The notes beneath the pieces were generated by a model. It was not told the DNA's origin and made no database searches. It saw only the letters and a program-made list of their open reading frames with translations. From contig OU744447.1 of NCBI GenBank assembly GCA_916610825.1, positions 4,576,146-4,640,145 on the forward strand: DNA of 64,000 nucleotides, read 5' to 3'. The DNA comes from Haliclystus octoradiatus. Taxonomy: Eukaryota; Cnidaria; Staurozoa; Stauromedusae; Haliclystidae. A program made the translations under genes and the position numbers. Below are positions 11,458-26,900 of this stretch, piece by piece; within the stretch, counting starts at the first letter, position 1, and each line of letters starts with the position of its first letter.

Positions 11458-11863
11458 TTTACTAATTTTATCCCCATCATTTGAAAATTTTCTCCATTGC
11501 AAGAATAATGAAGTCCAAAATCTGAGCAAAAAGCTTCAAATGATAATTATCTAATACTCCGGTTGTTACTGAGCCCGAGGGGGTGGGGGTTACTTGCATT
11601 GCGCTTCGATGGGGTTGTTCAAATGGAACCTTTGCAGCAGGATGACCATACAAATTGTCCAAATATATTTTAATGAATGACAGATTCAACCGAAACAAAT
11701 GAAAGTTTTTTTTCATGACAGAGCATACTCCAAAATTTTTTCTGGATTTTGAAAAAGGTACCCTTCAATCTTTGAACGTCCTCGTATATCAAAACTATGG
11801 TAATTACTCCCCCCCCGAGTTAATGAGTATATATTTCTGAAATCATTTCTCGTTCTCCCACAG

Positions 11864-11996
11864 GTAAATCAGTGATGGCTAGTACCGTTGGAATAATTGT
11901 AATTGTTATTGCCGTACTTATTGGGATTGGATTGTTAGTCGGAGCAATAGCTGGTATCTTGACGACTTCTCTTTTGTGCATGCTGGTAGCTCAGAA
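11864..11996 (+). CDS. RPTP exon: transmembrane segment
   Basis: Acceptor ctcccacag, donor CAGAA|gtatag. It encodes a short lead-in, then the hydrophobic GIIVIVIAVLIGIGLLVGAI, a single-pass helix. It ends in phase 2, matching the next exon. Confidence 0.75.
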
Positions 11997-14900
11997 GTAT
12001 AGTACTATTCCTATATCCATTAAATTTACTACTAATAGTAAACTACATTTGTTTACAGATGCAGATAAGAAAAAAAGTTCCCTTGAATTTTTTAAAACCC
12101 AGTGGAGAGGGGTAACTCTGTTTAATAGCTTGAATAGGGTTGACTTGAATGTTTCTGAATAAATGATAACACTTCCATTAAGAAATTACAGACATGGGCA
12201 TTAAGAAAAATCCTGTCCTCAAAACATTTCCAAAAGAAGAAATCTAACTTCTATAATTCTCCTAGGTGGACGGATCAGAGCCATTTATTTACAATACTTC
12301 GGACACTCTTCAATGTGCCGCTCTCAGTTCCCATCGAACAGATGCCAGTCAAGTGTCACAATTTTCATTCCATAAAACCCAGGCTCGAAAAAATTGAACA
12401 AGCGCGCCTAAATAATATCATAAATTCGAAACGCTTTATTTCAAAAATCAAAACCTCATTTCAATGGGATGAAAATGATGACTTTCGAGCACAAACAGTT
12501 ACGTGTCCCAGCTCTTATAAATAGATGGTTCTGGGATGGATTACTCATTTCATGATCATCATACAGTCAAACTAGTGTAACATCCGCCTCATAGTACGCT
12601 GGGATGAAAAGTGGGTCATTACGCGAGGTAGAAATAATACTAGAGTTTGTATGAAGAATGGAAATTTGAAGTCAATTTTTTTCGGGGATACCAAAAACAC
12701 TTATGTCACCGCACGATAAGAGAGCCGAGGCTCGCAACAGGCCGTTCTGCTTTGGGAGGCTAGAGCCGTTTTTATTACTTGAAATTTTGTAGTATGGAGT
12801 ACACCCATATATTATCTATATAGTGTTACGAACTTTTTAATTATCTATGTAGTGTTACGAACTTTTTACTCAAAATAAGTTTGAATGTTTTGTTCTTCCA
12901 TCCTTAGATTTGTTCTCCTGTAACGTAATTTTATTTAACCTGAATTAGAATGAGGTTGTTTGTGCAGAATATTTATTATAATATTTTTGTGTCATGTACG
13001 CTTCAAAATATTTCTTCAGGTTACCTATTTTACCTTAACCAAATTTACACGATTTAGGTTTGAGTCATTTTCATGGACTTTTTATAGATGTTGTAAAAGA
13101 AATCCCCCCGCCAGCAGCAGCAGTCAAGAAGAGGTTCATCAAAATGTTGTAATTGAAGTAGAAGTTGAAAAGTGTGATAGCGATAGTGATAGACCTGGTG
13201 AGTAGTAGCCTACGTTCCAGAAATAAGTTTTTTATGTAATGTTTGACTTTCAAAGAGCAGCGATAATATAGACCACGACAAAGTGTTTGTACTGAATTCA
13301 TATTTGTAATGTGTGGTTCCACCGGGGATTCCGCGGTTTTCGGCTCCAGTGCACTGACAGACTATGAGAAAAAAAAATGTCTGGCTGTGTCGCAAGCTAG
13401 GCAAGTAGGCAACACCCTTTTTCCTTTCAGCACTTTATCACTCATGCAGTATTCCCCATATTTCTTTATTTTTATTTCAACAAAAATGATATGATTTGGA
13501 CATTAAATTCAGTTCTAAAAATAATTATTCGCATTCAGATCTATTCCAAATATTGCAGAGTCAGGATCTATGTCTGACCGTTCTGAAAGTCTCCATAACG
13601 AGCGTAACAACAACAATAACAAATAACAACATTCACTATTATGTTAGTAATATGTATATCATAACCACCTTTGGTGGGCGATTTCCCAATACTTTCATTG
13701 CAATTGCCACTACTATAATGAAGTGTATATTCTCAATTAAAATGCAGCAACAAAATTTCGGAGGCCTCGGGCAATAGTCCAGCTTAAACCTCCTTTAGGC
13801 GTCCCTGACATTGATCCTGGGACATTGATACCTGAATACTTTCTACAATTTAGTGCATCTCTACTCTTATAAATTATTTCTCTTGGCTTGGATATCCAAC
13901 AAAACAAGTCAGAATAGTATCTGAATTGATAGAATGGTTATCGGTACGGGTTGAATTACAATTCTCTTTTTATCTAGATCGATCATATACTATTCCCACA
14001 GAAATAGAGCATGAAGAACAACATTATGAAGCTTTATTGCCAAACAGTCTTCAAGAGGAGCATAAGGTTTGTTTAAAATACTTCTTCAAATATCATCCTG
14101 TATTAATCTGATGGCTGGATAGTTTGATTTGATATTTTGTTTTATTATTTGTGATTTGTCTTTTGAGTGCTTTCAAATAATCTACATTTCTTTAAGTATT
14201 GATGTTTCTAAACGGTCAAGGTATCCAATGCTTGCTATGCGCTTGCGTTGTAATCCCTGGTGGTGTCGCAGTGACGAATTCATATAATTTAATGTGACCT
14301 TATAATTCTTAATGCCCTTTTTCATTTTAATTATCCTAATTACTAGAGTAGAAGCTAGTTAAATTCACATGTAATCTATTATAGTATGATGGGCAGTTAA
14401 ACTGTATTATTGATGAATTATTTACACTCACCCATTGTAACAATGTAAACGAGAAATATTTCTCATGTTGAAAAACGATGTTAAATAAAATTGCACACAC
14501 ACCATGCAGTGAAGTAAGAGAAATTCCATCTTGTCTTCATCCTGGAGCCAAATAAAATAGGTTTTTGTCAAGTCCTAAGTTCTTTTGGAGGAGCTCGGAT
14601 TCGGATAATATCGCTTCTTAACAAGCGTTGTAGCCTTAACAATATACACAGGCTATGCGCGAAAAAACAATGGATATTTTCCCTCCCTCCCCATTATTAG
14701 CTCTGTTGTGTTGAAGCAGTGTTTAAATATATTTTCTGGGTTACTGTTATGCCTGTTTTTCGAAAAGGTATAGTGTGGCATTAAGCAGATTTTGTAAAAA
14801 TCCGTTTAATGACATCTGAAAGATTGATGAATTATTAATTAAACATGAATAATTTCATAAACCCACATTAAAGAACTTTACACGTTGAATGGCTTTAGAT

Positions 14901-17900
14901 GAGAAATTTTATTAATACTTATTTATAGTTTCTACGTTTGTTTGCAGGCACTTCAGGAGAGCTTCTTGTATCAAGAAATAAAATATCTTTCTCCCGTGAA
15001 GCACGTTGAAGGTTAGACTATATTTGATTTCCCTACTGTGAAATGTGAATTGTATTGTAGTTATTACTTATTTCAGTTAATGTGACTTATCTCTGTGGTA
15101 ATCATTGTGATTATTCTAATTGGTATCAAAACTTCTAAACATTAGATATTTCCGAATGAATATGTAATTAGAAAGAGGTACTACTATTATAAGAAAATGA
15201 TTATCTTAACTATACATAAAAATATATCCAAAACCACCGCCAATAAATTTTACAATAAGTCCCCCATCGATAATGTCACATACGTAATACATGATACATG
15301 TGCCTGGATAGGATGCTCCTCTCGTTTCTATGATTAATATATCAACTTACGAATATATATATATAACAATATATAAATACGAATAATAGTTGCTTGTTGC
15401 TTTTATTATATTGAGAATACTATATGTACATAATTGGTAAACATTTTTTACACTTTACACTTTTAACCCTTACGATGTCTAATATAGTATTTTCCATTGA
15501 ATCAACCCTGCATACAAAGACCACCCTGCATATAACGGTTTTACGATATAGTACAAAGTATTAGAACATATCGAGGATCTGCTACGATTTATTCTTGCAA
15601 TTTGATTGGTTAACGCCAATAACGCCATTTCATCATAGCCGAGCTTGACCCCGTCGATTTCAAGAAATTTATGAAATTACCAAACAACCGATAATTATTT
15701 AAATATGGCATTATAAACTGGCAAGTAATAAAAAGTAAAAAGCAAATACAGTGAATATTTGTAGAGTCATATACAATTTCATTGAGTTACTGTTTCATGC
15801 AGTGCCTCAGTTGTTCAAAATGAATCAAATGGCTCTGGGTGAAATATGTAAGCTAGTAAACAAACATGTTTAAAATGTATAGAAATATTTTGCACAAATT
15901 AACAATTCAAAAACAATTTGCCTAACTTTTACAGTATTGATAATTGTAAAAACATAACATAACTTCATTTAATTAATACATTCCCTTGTCCTTTTATGGC
16001 CAGTTTTTTCAAGTTCCTAGATATAAGTATAAGCACTAACTGGCATAGAAAGGAAAGCTTTCGATAAGCTATCAAAACCAAACAAATTCAACCGCTAATA
16101 TTTCAAATAATTAAACCATTTCTCCAAATGAAAGTTAGCAACATTAGATAATCAGTTAGCTAAAAAGTTATCAAAAATTCAATAATCTGCTCTTTTAAAT
16201 AGGCAATTAGCAAACATTTAGTCAATAAATCTTTCTTAGTTTCATTTCTTTCTTCACGTTGACGGCTTTTTACGAAATTCTTCAAATTATAGGTAAGAAA
16301 CAGTTTCTTTCCTTTTCAAGTTTTTCCAGTCAGTTTTCCATAATGAATAACACACATAAGAACATACAAAATATTGTTTAAAGATAAGAATCCATGACTA
16401 TGTAAGAAAATGATGTTACACATCCATTCTTTTAATTTCAAGAAGAGAAATATAAATTCCCCGATATCAATTTTTCCTCGCAGCTTTTAGTTGATTTAAA
16501 AAAGACAAGTGTAAAGCTCTCGACTCAGCCTTCTTCCGGTGACGTCACGAAAATAGGAGAATTGCATATTTGATCATGGATTGTAAAGATCAGAAAATGC
16601 TCTGAAAAAACGTACAAAACATTCACAAATCGCCGAGGCGGCTCGTAATTTTCTGATGCCTTCTCGTTTTCTCCTTACGTGCCTCTCGTGGTGCTATCAG
16701 AGCATAGTTCACGGAAAGTATGAACTATTTGTTTAATACCATACAGCAAGCAAGCAAAGATTTTCCTAGTCCTCTGCATTGTTCAAGTCCGACTAAAATC
16801 GATTTATTAATTTTTGGAATTTTCCTTTTCAGATAATATTCCGGAAATTTGGAAGATGCAACTCCTTCCTAATTCTATTCAAATCAAGGTGAATAATTTT
16901 ATTTATTACCGTCGTAGTATGTAAAATATATAGGATGGAAATAAAGGGCTACCACACACTTGCCGTGTCTGTATTAATATTTACTGTACGAGGAATGCTG
17001 CGGCCCGATGTCCAAAACCCTAGCCACTAATACATCAAGGTTGTCTTCGATGAGAATGTTTCATTTCCTGTTGAGTGGGTTGGAATCGTATAAAATTATA
17101 TTTTTAATAGATTAAATGAATTGAATTTCTTCATATGATAGAAACCTGTTCATACATTTTCCATGAAGAGGATTAAAGAAAATCTAAGCGTTACTCTGCT
17201 TAATTGTACCAGGAATATGAATATCAAGAAAAACATCTTGATTTGAGAAACCTCAATGTAATTATTGTACACTAAGTTATTGAACAAAATTAGCAAGCAT
17301 GCATACTAAATTCGAAAAACAATGTAATATGTAATATAAATCCGCATTCTGTTATTACAACGGTTTCATTTAATTTTAATTTAGTTGGTATTGTAGTGTT
17401 GCATAATATTTTTTGTTTTAATCTTTTATTATTATGATAGGGAAAATCAGATGAACTTCTTTATGTTATTGCTAAAGGTAAAATAGTTTTCAAACCATAA
17501 TTTATGCTCCACATGGAGATTATTATGTGAATTTTTAATGGAGGGAAACCAATTTGAAGATCAGGATGCTTATTGGGAATGTGACACACATAGTAAAGAT
17601 GATCAAATTAATATACAATGAATTTAATTACGAGAGACTTGAAAGGCAGAAAATTAAACGTTTCAACATCATACTATTGATTATGTAAGCTATACACAAC
17701 ATGAATGCAGTTCGGTATGCACATTGTCCAACAAAACGTTAAATTTCAGGAATCCTATAAAAAGTTTTCAACATTTCTGAATTTTTTGTTGAAGTTTGGT
17801 CCATTTAAATCCGAAACTTATCTATTTTCTCAAGACTCTGCTACAGTGAAACATGTATATAACGGCCACCTAAGAGAGGTAGATAAGGTGACCACTATGG

Positions 17901-20900
17901 ACAGGTAGTCTTTATATACAGGTTTGATTCAATAGAAAAATGACCGCTGTAAGAGGTGAACATTATAACAGGTTTGACTGTATAGCCTTCCGGAATATGG
18001 AATTCCAGGATACCTTTTTTTCTTGGACTCTCTGTGCATTTTATATATAATTTATTGAAACTTCTCATGCTACAACATTTCTAGAATGATGGACGAAATA
18101 TCTCCAGCATCTGCAATCTTTAAATCCTTAGACTTCAGACGGATTGAATATTCTCACCCAAGTCATTTCTCAGTTTCCATAACACCATCTTGTTGTCATT
18201 ATTAGCAAGCTTTCACAGATTCATGCACGTAATTACAAACGCTTGACCATGAAATGTAGGCTGGCTACTTCAATAGTTTCAAGGGATCACTTTGCTCTGT
18301 TCCGCTATGCAATTTGATATTTTGAAATTCACTCTGTGTGAGCCAGGAATGTAATCAGTTTTTAAAAATGGAATCAGAACATATCAATTAACATCAGTAA
18401 TTCATGAAATGAAATCAAACTTCTAATATCAATATTGATCGAATTTTCAACTTAATTAATTGAAAAATATTCGTATCTATGTAATGCGCTGATATATACA
18501 ATGTTAATATTTATATAGATGCAAAAAATATTTGGGAAATGATATGGTCAAATAATATTACTGCAGCTGTTATCATTGGAGATTTCACTGAATCTCAGGT
18601 ATCAATCTCCTGTCTGTCTTACTAATTCATTATTCATTTATTTACTAATTTACCAACCCTGTGATAAATTCAGTCTTTGTGTTTAAATAGAGGGAAAGGG
18701 CCTCTAAGCTGGAAAAAAAAACTGACAAATAATACTTTCTTATTGAATTGCTTTTAACTTTGACAACATGTTATCAACTGATCTGACTATCGTGTCTATC
18801 TTTAATTCATTCTAATTTAATATAATTTGTGAAATTGTTTTTCACAGTTGCTGGTAATTTGCAATCAATTTCAGTTCGAGGCCTCAAATTATATTTTTAG
18901 CTTGTTCCAAAATATTTGCGAATTTTCGGAGTGTTATTAAGGATTCGGTTATTATTAATGACAATAATTAGTTATGCTAAATAGGCAATCTCTAAAATAG
19001 AATGATATAGTAGTAATATCAAGGTACTTATGTTGTCTTTGTTGTTTCAATAGTGCTCGATGCCATAAATTCAGAGTTGTTTAATAATAAATAAACGAAA
19101 AAAATTGACATTCCTATTTGCTACTATTAGTTTCACGCCAAGGCGATCATCAAGCAATTTAATCTGAATGATGTATAGATGTGTTCAATTTTCACAAAAT
19201 TATACGTTATCCATTAAAGTTCCTAATTGGAGATAGCTGACACGAATAAATCTCCTTCCTAAAATTTTCTCTATGTCTACAATTTCATCAAGAACATGTT
19301 TCGATATTCTAATTTCCATTAATCTCTAAAAAGTATTTCCGAGAAATTTCTAGTTTGATATCCATACGCTAATATTTAAATCTCATGTATGATAAATCTA
19401 CAATAAATCTTACTTGTCTAATTCAATCTATGCTTCATATTTAAGCTTGAGCTCAAACAATGGTCATCAGTTAGAGTTCGAACTTGTGATGGTATCAAAG
19501 TAACTTATCAAGAAGGATATTCTAGGAATGAATATTACATACGAAGATTCACATTGGAAAAGGTAATATCTATATGGTTATATTATCTGCAACTATAATA
19601 GAATTATCTGTGAAAGCAGGCAATAAGTAAATGGTGGAGAAATGACAAAAGTGACAAATGACCAAATGACAAATTGACAAATTGACAAATATAGAAAAGG
19701 GTTGCGACTCACTCATACTACAATGCTATCCCCAAATTGAAGGATCGTAAGGCTTTAAAAATAGGTGAGAACATTTTTTTAAATCCTATAAACAATATTA
19801 GCTTCACCCTTTGCTACATGTATGATATTTCGATTTCAGTTCATTTGTTCTGATTTACCATCCTTCGAATGTTGACAGGATGTGAATTTTGAAACAATGT
19901 AAACAAATGCCTGATTTTGAATACCGAAGCAAAGTTAATTACACACAGGAATATATAATTGTGTTTGTAGTTTTCAAATATCTCTCGGTCGTATCACATG
20001 TTCCATGTACGTATGAAATCCTGATGCACGCACTTCAATGGATAATATTTTATAGGAAAGTAGCAGTCGTACAGAATGCATTATTATTCAACAGCATACG
20101 AACTATTTTTTCTTTTTTGCATATTCTTTTCATTTTTGTTTTTCAATCCAAAAGTATTTTCAATCGGGTCAACTGATAGAAAGGTAAAGCTCACCATTTT
20201 CTACCTCAATTTGCTGTAATAAATGCCTTGATTAATTGGCCAATTTTTGTCAATAAACGGATTAATTGAGAAATACGCCTTTGAAAAAATAAGAATATAA
20301 ATCTTGAAATACGCGATGACATCATACTGTAAGAATTCCCATCACGACGAGTGAGCCCGATATCATCATTTCATATTTCGAGCATTCGTTCATAACAACA
20401 GAATACAACAACAACACAGAATACAACTGTATTCGAAATTTGTGTTGTTGTAACGGACTAATGCTCGATAATTGTGATGATGTTATCGCGCTCACACGTC
20501 GAATTTTTATAGTAGAACGTCACTTTTATTCTCGGTTTTTCAAGATTTGAAGCTCTTATTTTTGAAATGGTATTTTCTCAAAATGTATTCATCTGTTTAT
20601 CAAGCAAACTTGGTCTAATAGTCAATGCACTTAGTGAAACAAGTTAAGGTAAACATGTCGAGTTTTAATTTTCTATGAAGCGACTCTATTCCAAATTTTT
20701 AATTGTAAATGAGCCTCATATCATTAAGTCTCAACTGCCTACTTTAACATTTAAATTGATTTTAATTTACAGACGAATTATTATGAAAGAGACTTTTACG
20801 TGTTCAGTCTATCTACTTGGCCAGAATCTAGATTTGAAATAAAAAGTAAACGAAATCGTATTTTGAATGTTCAACGCAGTCTACGTAAAACATTGTTGCG

Positions 20901-23900
20901 TCAGAAGGCTCACAATAGAAGAAGCCCAGTACTGTGCTATAATGGGTAAGAGTATTCCATTGAAGTTATCTAAATTACGTTTAAGTTATCTATACAAATG
21001 TTTAATGATCTAAAAAAATCATTGATATTTCTCTCTCTATAGTCTATACGGTGACCTTCATTGTGTCATTGACCTTTGACCATTGTCAAATGACCTTTTT
21101 ACGGTCAATTGGAAAATGTAACTAGGTGGTGGAATAAATGAGGTTTCCACTAGGCAGAATTTTCAAAGCAATGAATTTTTCGCTTTAACATTAACCTTGA
21201 ATCTTCTCTGTTTGACGAAAATTACATACATCCCGGTGTGCGAAGTCAAGTTCAAAATCAATTTGGTAAACTTGAACCACTTAAACGGCTCCACTAAACA
21301 GCAAAATTGTTTATATTCAGTATTTCAAACGTTCCATTTTACGTCGTGAAGATAAAGGTATAAGCGTAAGTAGACTTTTAAGCCTGACAAGAAAGCTCCC
21401 TGTTACCAAATAGCGTATACAAACACGAAGTAGGTGCTCCACTACACAGATTTCCAGCCTAATTTCCATATCTAATTTTTTGAAATTAGTACCAATTATC
21501 AAAAAATTACTTAAAATTGGAGAGCGCATCCCGAAAATTTTCTTCATCATTCTAAATCAAAATATTAATTTCTTTATCAATTAACTAATTGAATTTGCTT
21601 TTTTCTTCTCTCCGTACAAAACTTTTCCTTATCTAGAATCGCTTGCTTTACTAACTTGTGTTATTTTTCTCGTTCGAAGCAACACCAAAATCGGATAAGA
21701 AGTTTTTTCTGAAAACTCTGAATAAAACAACTTTTTTGTGCACACAATAAAAAAATCAGCTGGACTGCTGAGAAACTGACTTTAATGTATTTATTTTTCC
21801 AGAATTGACACTGGAGTAGCATTGACATTTGCTGTATTTGATGCAATTGTTCAAAAGGCAATCGAAAATAAAGAATACAGCGTGTTTGAATACTGGAATC
21901 AATTTGCTAATATCGAGGAGATTAATGTGCCAACGAGGGTATGTCCACCTTTCAATGGAGAAACTATCATGAAATATTTATTCAGCTTTCTTATTTAAGT
22001 CAATATTTCTAAGTAGCATCATTTGTATTAGTTGTCCTGAATTTGATATGTATGCCATAGGGACAGGTAAGGGGGATGTATTCACATCAGCGTCGCGAAG
22101 TTAGTGAGTCACAAAAAGTGTTAAACATTATCAACCATCACAGTGAATAATTATTAGATTTTTGCGTGATTCACTACACAAACAGTATCAAAATCCCTTG
22201 AACACAGAGCTTTTTTATTAGGAATAGTTGAGTCAATGACTGATCTGACCGCACATAGAAGCACATATTGAGAAAATGTTGAAAAAATGCTGCTTTCATT
22301 TCGGTAAGTTCGTTGGAAACAATTCGAATTTCGTTTAGTTGTTTTGCATGGTTCTTTTTTACTTCTTAGAACAATTACTTCCTGCTGAACCTATGTGTAG
22401 CTGATTGGTTGGCATATCAAGATACTAACATCAAAGTTAGAGACTTTCCCAATAAAGTAAAGCATTTATTGGATAAGAATAAAAACAGAAAGACGATCAT
22501 CACGGAAGAATTTGAGGTGCGAGGAATTATATAACAATGATAACTATATTCAGTTAAAGAGAAAAGGAATAGAAGCCTCTCTCTATAAAACACAAGGGAG
22601 AGAATAATTTCCATACGATTTATAAGACAGGAGATAAAAGCTTTTTATGCTTTCTGAAAAGGTTAAGTGTATTTAGGATTTGTGACCAGAAAGTACAAAA
22701 TCAGATTTAAAACAAGCCGACTAAAGAAAAACAATAATGTGAGAGAAAGGAATTTTGATTGAAAACACTTAGCAAATGCTGCAGTAGTATAGTTTTCTAG
22801 CCCAAAAATCGGTTGATTTTGTTTAAAAGAAAGATGTACTTTAAAAAGTGGAAGTTGTTTCTGTTCAGGATATGAAACGAACTATGATTGATTTCCAGCG
22901 TCGATTGTTGTTGCAAAGGTGCTGCAAATACACAAGTTTTACTTTTAGCGATATGTCGAGAATTAAATAATTAAATGCAAAATGAATACCGTAGATTGTT
23001 GCACTGATGTATTTTCGTTCCGATAAGCTATTTACAATATATCTTGTTGACTTTGCGTCGTTTCCGTGAACACTTGCTGAAATGAGTCTCAAATAATGTT
23101 TAGTCTCAATAACCATTTTATAGAAACAAATTAATTATGAGATCACAATTATTAACATGCTTTTGTAGTAGCTATAAAATATGTAATTATTGTGTTCCTC
23201 AATTCAAATGCAACTCCGGAATTTTACAAATACCCAAACCCTCGATTTTATTCTTTAGGAGTTGGAAATAGAAACCGAAGATGATGGAGAACGCTACGAG
23301 GTTCACGATGAGAGATCTTCATTTCAAGGTATTTCTAATCAATAGTTGATTATACCCCCTTGTTTTATCGTCTACTTATTTTGCAACTGAGAATTATATG
23401 TTATATCGTTTTTATCTTAACTTATTATAGTACCATGAGCATTTTAACATAATTACTAGATAACAAATGTTTACTAAATTAAAATCTTATAGTATATGTC
23501 ATCCAAATAAACAAGCACTTGTGATTACGGATGACTGCAACCATGAACATATTTTCTTAATTGATATATGGTTGAAATACATATATACATACACATACAT
23601 ACATACATACATACATATACATGGAATCCATTGATGGAAATAATATATCCGTTTGATGGAAGATATGTAAAATGGATAAGTTAATTAATATTGTTTTCAA
23701 ATGTAAATGTAATAGAGATAATGTTTGTGGTTGGCCACTGCCAGGGAAAAGATGATGTTGATCAGTGTATAGCAATGATGACAGAGCCTCTTTGACAGGA
23801 CCAACCTTACTCGGTAATGGTTAAAGACGAAGAGAGTGCTTTACATATAGATTGGGGACATCTACAGATTTACAGGAAGTACATTTAAAAAGACTGTAAT

Positions 23901-26900
23901 ATGATAATGCATGCTACAGATATTTATCAAACATTTACCCTTGAGTCTGAAGGCGATCCCTAGTCAGTCATTTTGGCTAGAACGATACTTTAGGAATAAT
24001 AAAACACTTTTTAAACTTTTAATTTGTGAGAATTTGCGATTGACAATGTGGTATGCAGATTCCGGAAAATTCAAATAACCAAAAAAATTCACAAAGAAAA
24101 ATACATATAAACCTACGAAGGCATCTGTGATTTCAGTTCATACTGCCATGTTTGGGGGCTAAATATTAGTTTCATTTATTTTCTATAGCAAAATCTTAGC
24201 AAAAGTGTTTCCTAATTTCGATCATGTAGCAAGAAAGAATTAATTATCTAATAATTTGATAGCCATGTATGAAGTTCTGAAAACTTGAAAAAGTCAATGT
24301 CTGCATATTGCTATCATCTAGAGCTTACCAAATGACCCCCGAATTGTAGTTGCTGTCTGTTGTGGATCCAACAACGGATAACGAGAACATTGTTGACAAT
24401 TTAAATATAAGTAATTTAAGTAAGTTAACAAGAATTGGACGGAAGTCGTCGCCACCCAAGCGATTTGGTTTCACTGTATAGTTTCTTAGAATCATTTAGA
24501 GTTTCTTGGAATTATGTAGCTTCCTAACGGATGTGCTCGTATAGCATAGTTTTGTTGACTTTTGTGTTAAAGATATTTAGAAATGTAGTCGTTTAAGATT
24601 CAAATGGTCTTGAATTATTATTGATTATGATGATTGGATTTATGTGAAATGAATGACTCCATGATGTTTTTGGATTTAGGAGCGTTGCTCACAACATTAT
24701 TTGAATTCCTGGCTATACTGATGTATATTATTGATATTATTTTGCTTATTTGGAAAGCCCTCTTGGTGGATTTAGATTGATGTACAATCGTACGTACTGC
24801 AGATTGTGATTGATGTTCTGATTGAACAACACAATACTGACGTTGAACATTGTACAATAGCATTTAGGTTGAATTGATTTATTGAAATAATTTGCTAATA
24901 TGCCACCCATAATCGAAAGAAATTTGAAACAACTGAAATTAGAAGAGTTGAAAGCAGCATGTATTGAACTTGGTTTATCTGATGCTGGTACAAGGGCAGA
25001 ACTAATTAAGCGTATAGAAAAAGCTCAACCTTCTGATGAAAGTGACAATGATGATGCAATTGATGAAACTGATGCAATTAATGCCAGTAATAGCGTAGCT
25101 ATATATCCTGAAACGTCATCGATGATGCAAATGATGATGCAAATGATGCAGCAACAGCAGCAAGAAAATGCAAAACGTGAATATAGATTGCAGCAAGAAA
25201 ATGCAAAACGTGAAGATAGATTGCAGCAAGAAAGTGCTAGATTGCAGCAAGAAAATGCAATACGTGAAGAGAGACTGTTAAAAGCTATTAGTGAACTTTC
25301 ACCTGGTAATGCGTTATCTGAGAGACAAAGATCATCTAGCCCTCTCAGCCTAGACAGTACTGTCGGAGAAGATCCCAAATTAATCGTCGACCGTTTCAAT
25401 TGGCTCTTTGATGATCTGAAGAAGAAAATAGAAAGAGTCAGCTTTGGATTAAAAGGCAAAGGGAACCACGTGGCATTAAAAGAAGGGATTAAGTCGTTGG
25501 AACGATCCGAAGAAAAGATAAATGGTTTAATTGGCGATAAACGAATATATTTGGATGCCACTGAGATAAAATGTATCATTGATCAACACGCTAACTTAAG
25601 TGAAATTGTGTTTGAACATAGAAAAGAAGTGTCAAAAATATGTCAAGAAGAAGAAGAAGAGAAGAGAGCAGGTGGCCTACCAAATGGTATTTTACCCCCT
25701 GAATTCCACGGAGACATTAATCATTTCCCTTATTGGTGGGAATCATTTGATGCGGTGGTGCATAGTAACCCATAAGTGTCCCTCTTTTACAAGTATCGGT
25801 ATCTTCGACAATCATTGAAGGGTACTGCTTCTAGATGTCTAGATGGATTTTCTTCGTTAGTTGAAACGTATAATGCTGCATTGGAACATGTAAAAACACG
25901 TTATGGACAGCCTAGGCAGATTGTCAGGTCTATAGTGAAGTCCATTATTGATGTACAACAATTATCAATCAGCTCGGATTCCAAGCAATTGAGGACGAAC
26001 TTTGATTTAATTTCAGGGAAAATGCATTTATTAGAATCATACGCAGATAAGATTGACAACCCTTTACATGCATTAATAATTCCCATACTGGAATCAAAGC
26101 TGCCAGCTGATTTGAAGACAGAATGGGAAAAGGAAATAATCACAAAGTATGAAGATAAAGAATTCCCAACTTGGAAAAGATTTTGTGATTGGTTTTCAAG
26201 AGAGGTACGTTCAAGAGAAACGGTTGACTGGAACCAAGAGAAAGCTGTAAAAAGAGTTATTAGACAACCACCTGACGATCAAAAAGATGCAAAGGTATAT
26301 TCTGCTCAAGCACTTACAACGGAAACAAGTCGAAATAGAGGAGGTGCAAGATCAAAATGTATTCATTGTGAGATGACTAATCATGATTTGGAAAATTGTT
26401 TTCTATTTGCAAAATTAGATATAAAGGACAAGTGGTATTTTACTAAAGCAAAAGGATTGTGCTACTTATGTTTAGCTCCTCATCATAGATGGATGGAATG
26501 TACTATAAAGACAAAATGCACAACAAATGATTGTGGTAAATCTCATCATGAATTGCTACATTTTGATAGTCGACCTGAAGAGTCGGGACGTGTTATCCAA
26601 GCAAATACTTCTAAAAGTCGTTGTTTATCTACTAAAGGAAGAACTGTATTTACGTCGAAGATTATGCCATCTGCAGTTGCATTAATGACCAATGAAGGAA
26701 AATCATCTAAAGTTAGAGTAGCATTTGATTCAATGTGTAAAGAGACATTTGTTACAGAAAAAGCAGCTAGGAGAATCGAATTAGATATATGCAAAACAGA
26801 GTTAATTGAAATTACAGGATTTGATGAGAGAGTGTCTCATTTAAAAACTGGTCGTGTTGACTTTGGACTTTCTCCTGTGAATAATTCTAGTATAAAAGTT

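Noticed and set aside
11997..12162. Read-through of the transmembrane exon into a 96-codon ORF
   Set aside because: Phase and content fit splicing at CAGAA|gtatag to the CCKRNPP exon, which supplies the expected stop-transfer; the read-through has no such signature.
25025..25579. 184-codon ORF on the minus strand
   Set aside because: It is antisense to the BEL Gag coiled-coil region; its Ser/Cys/Phe repeats mirror the Gag repeats on the plus strand.
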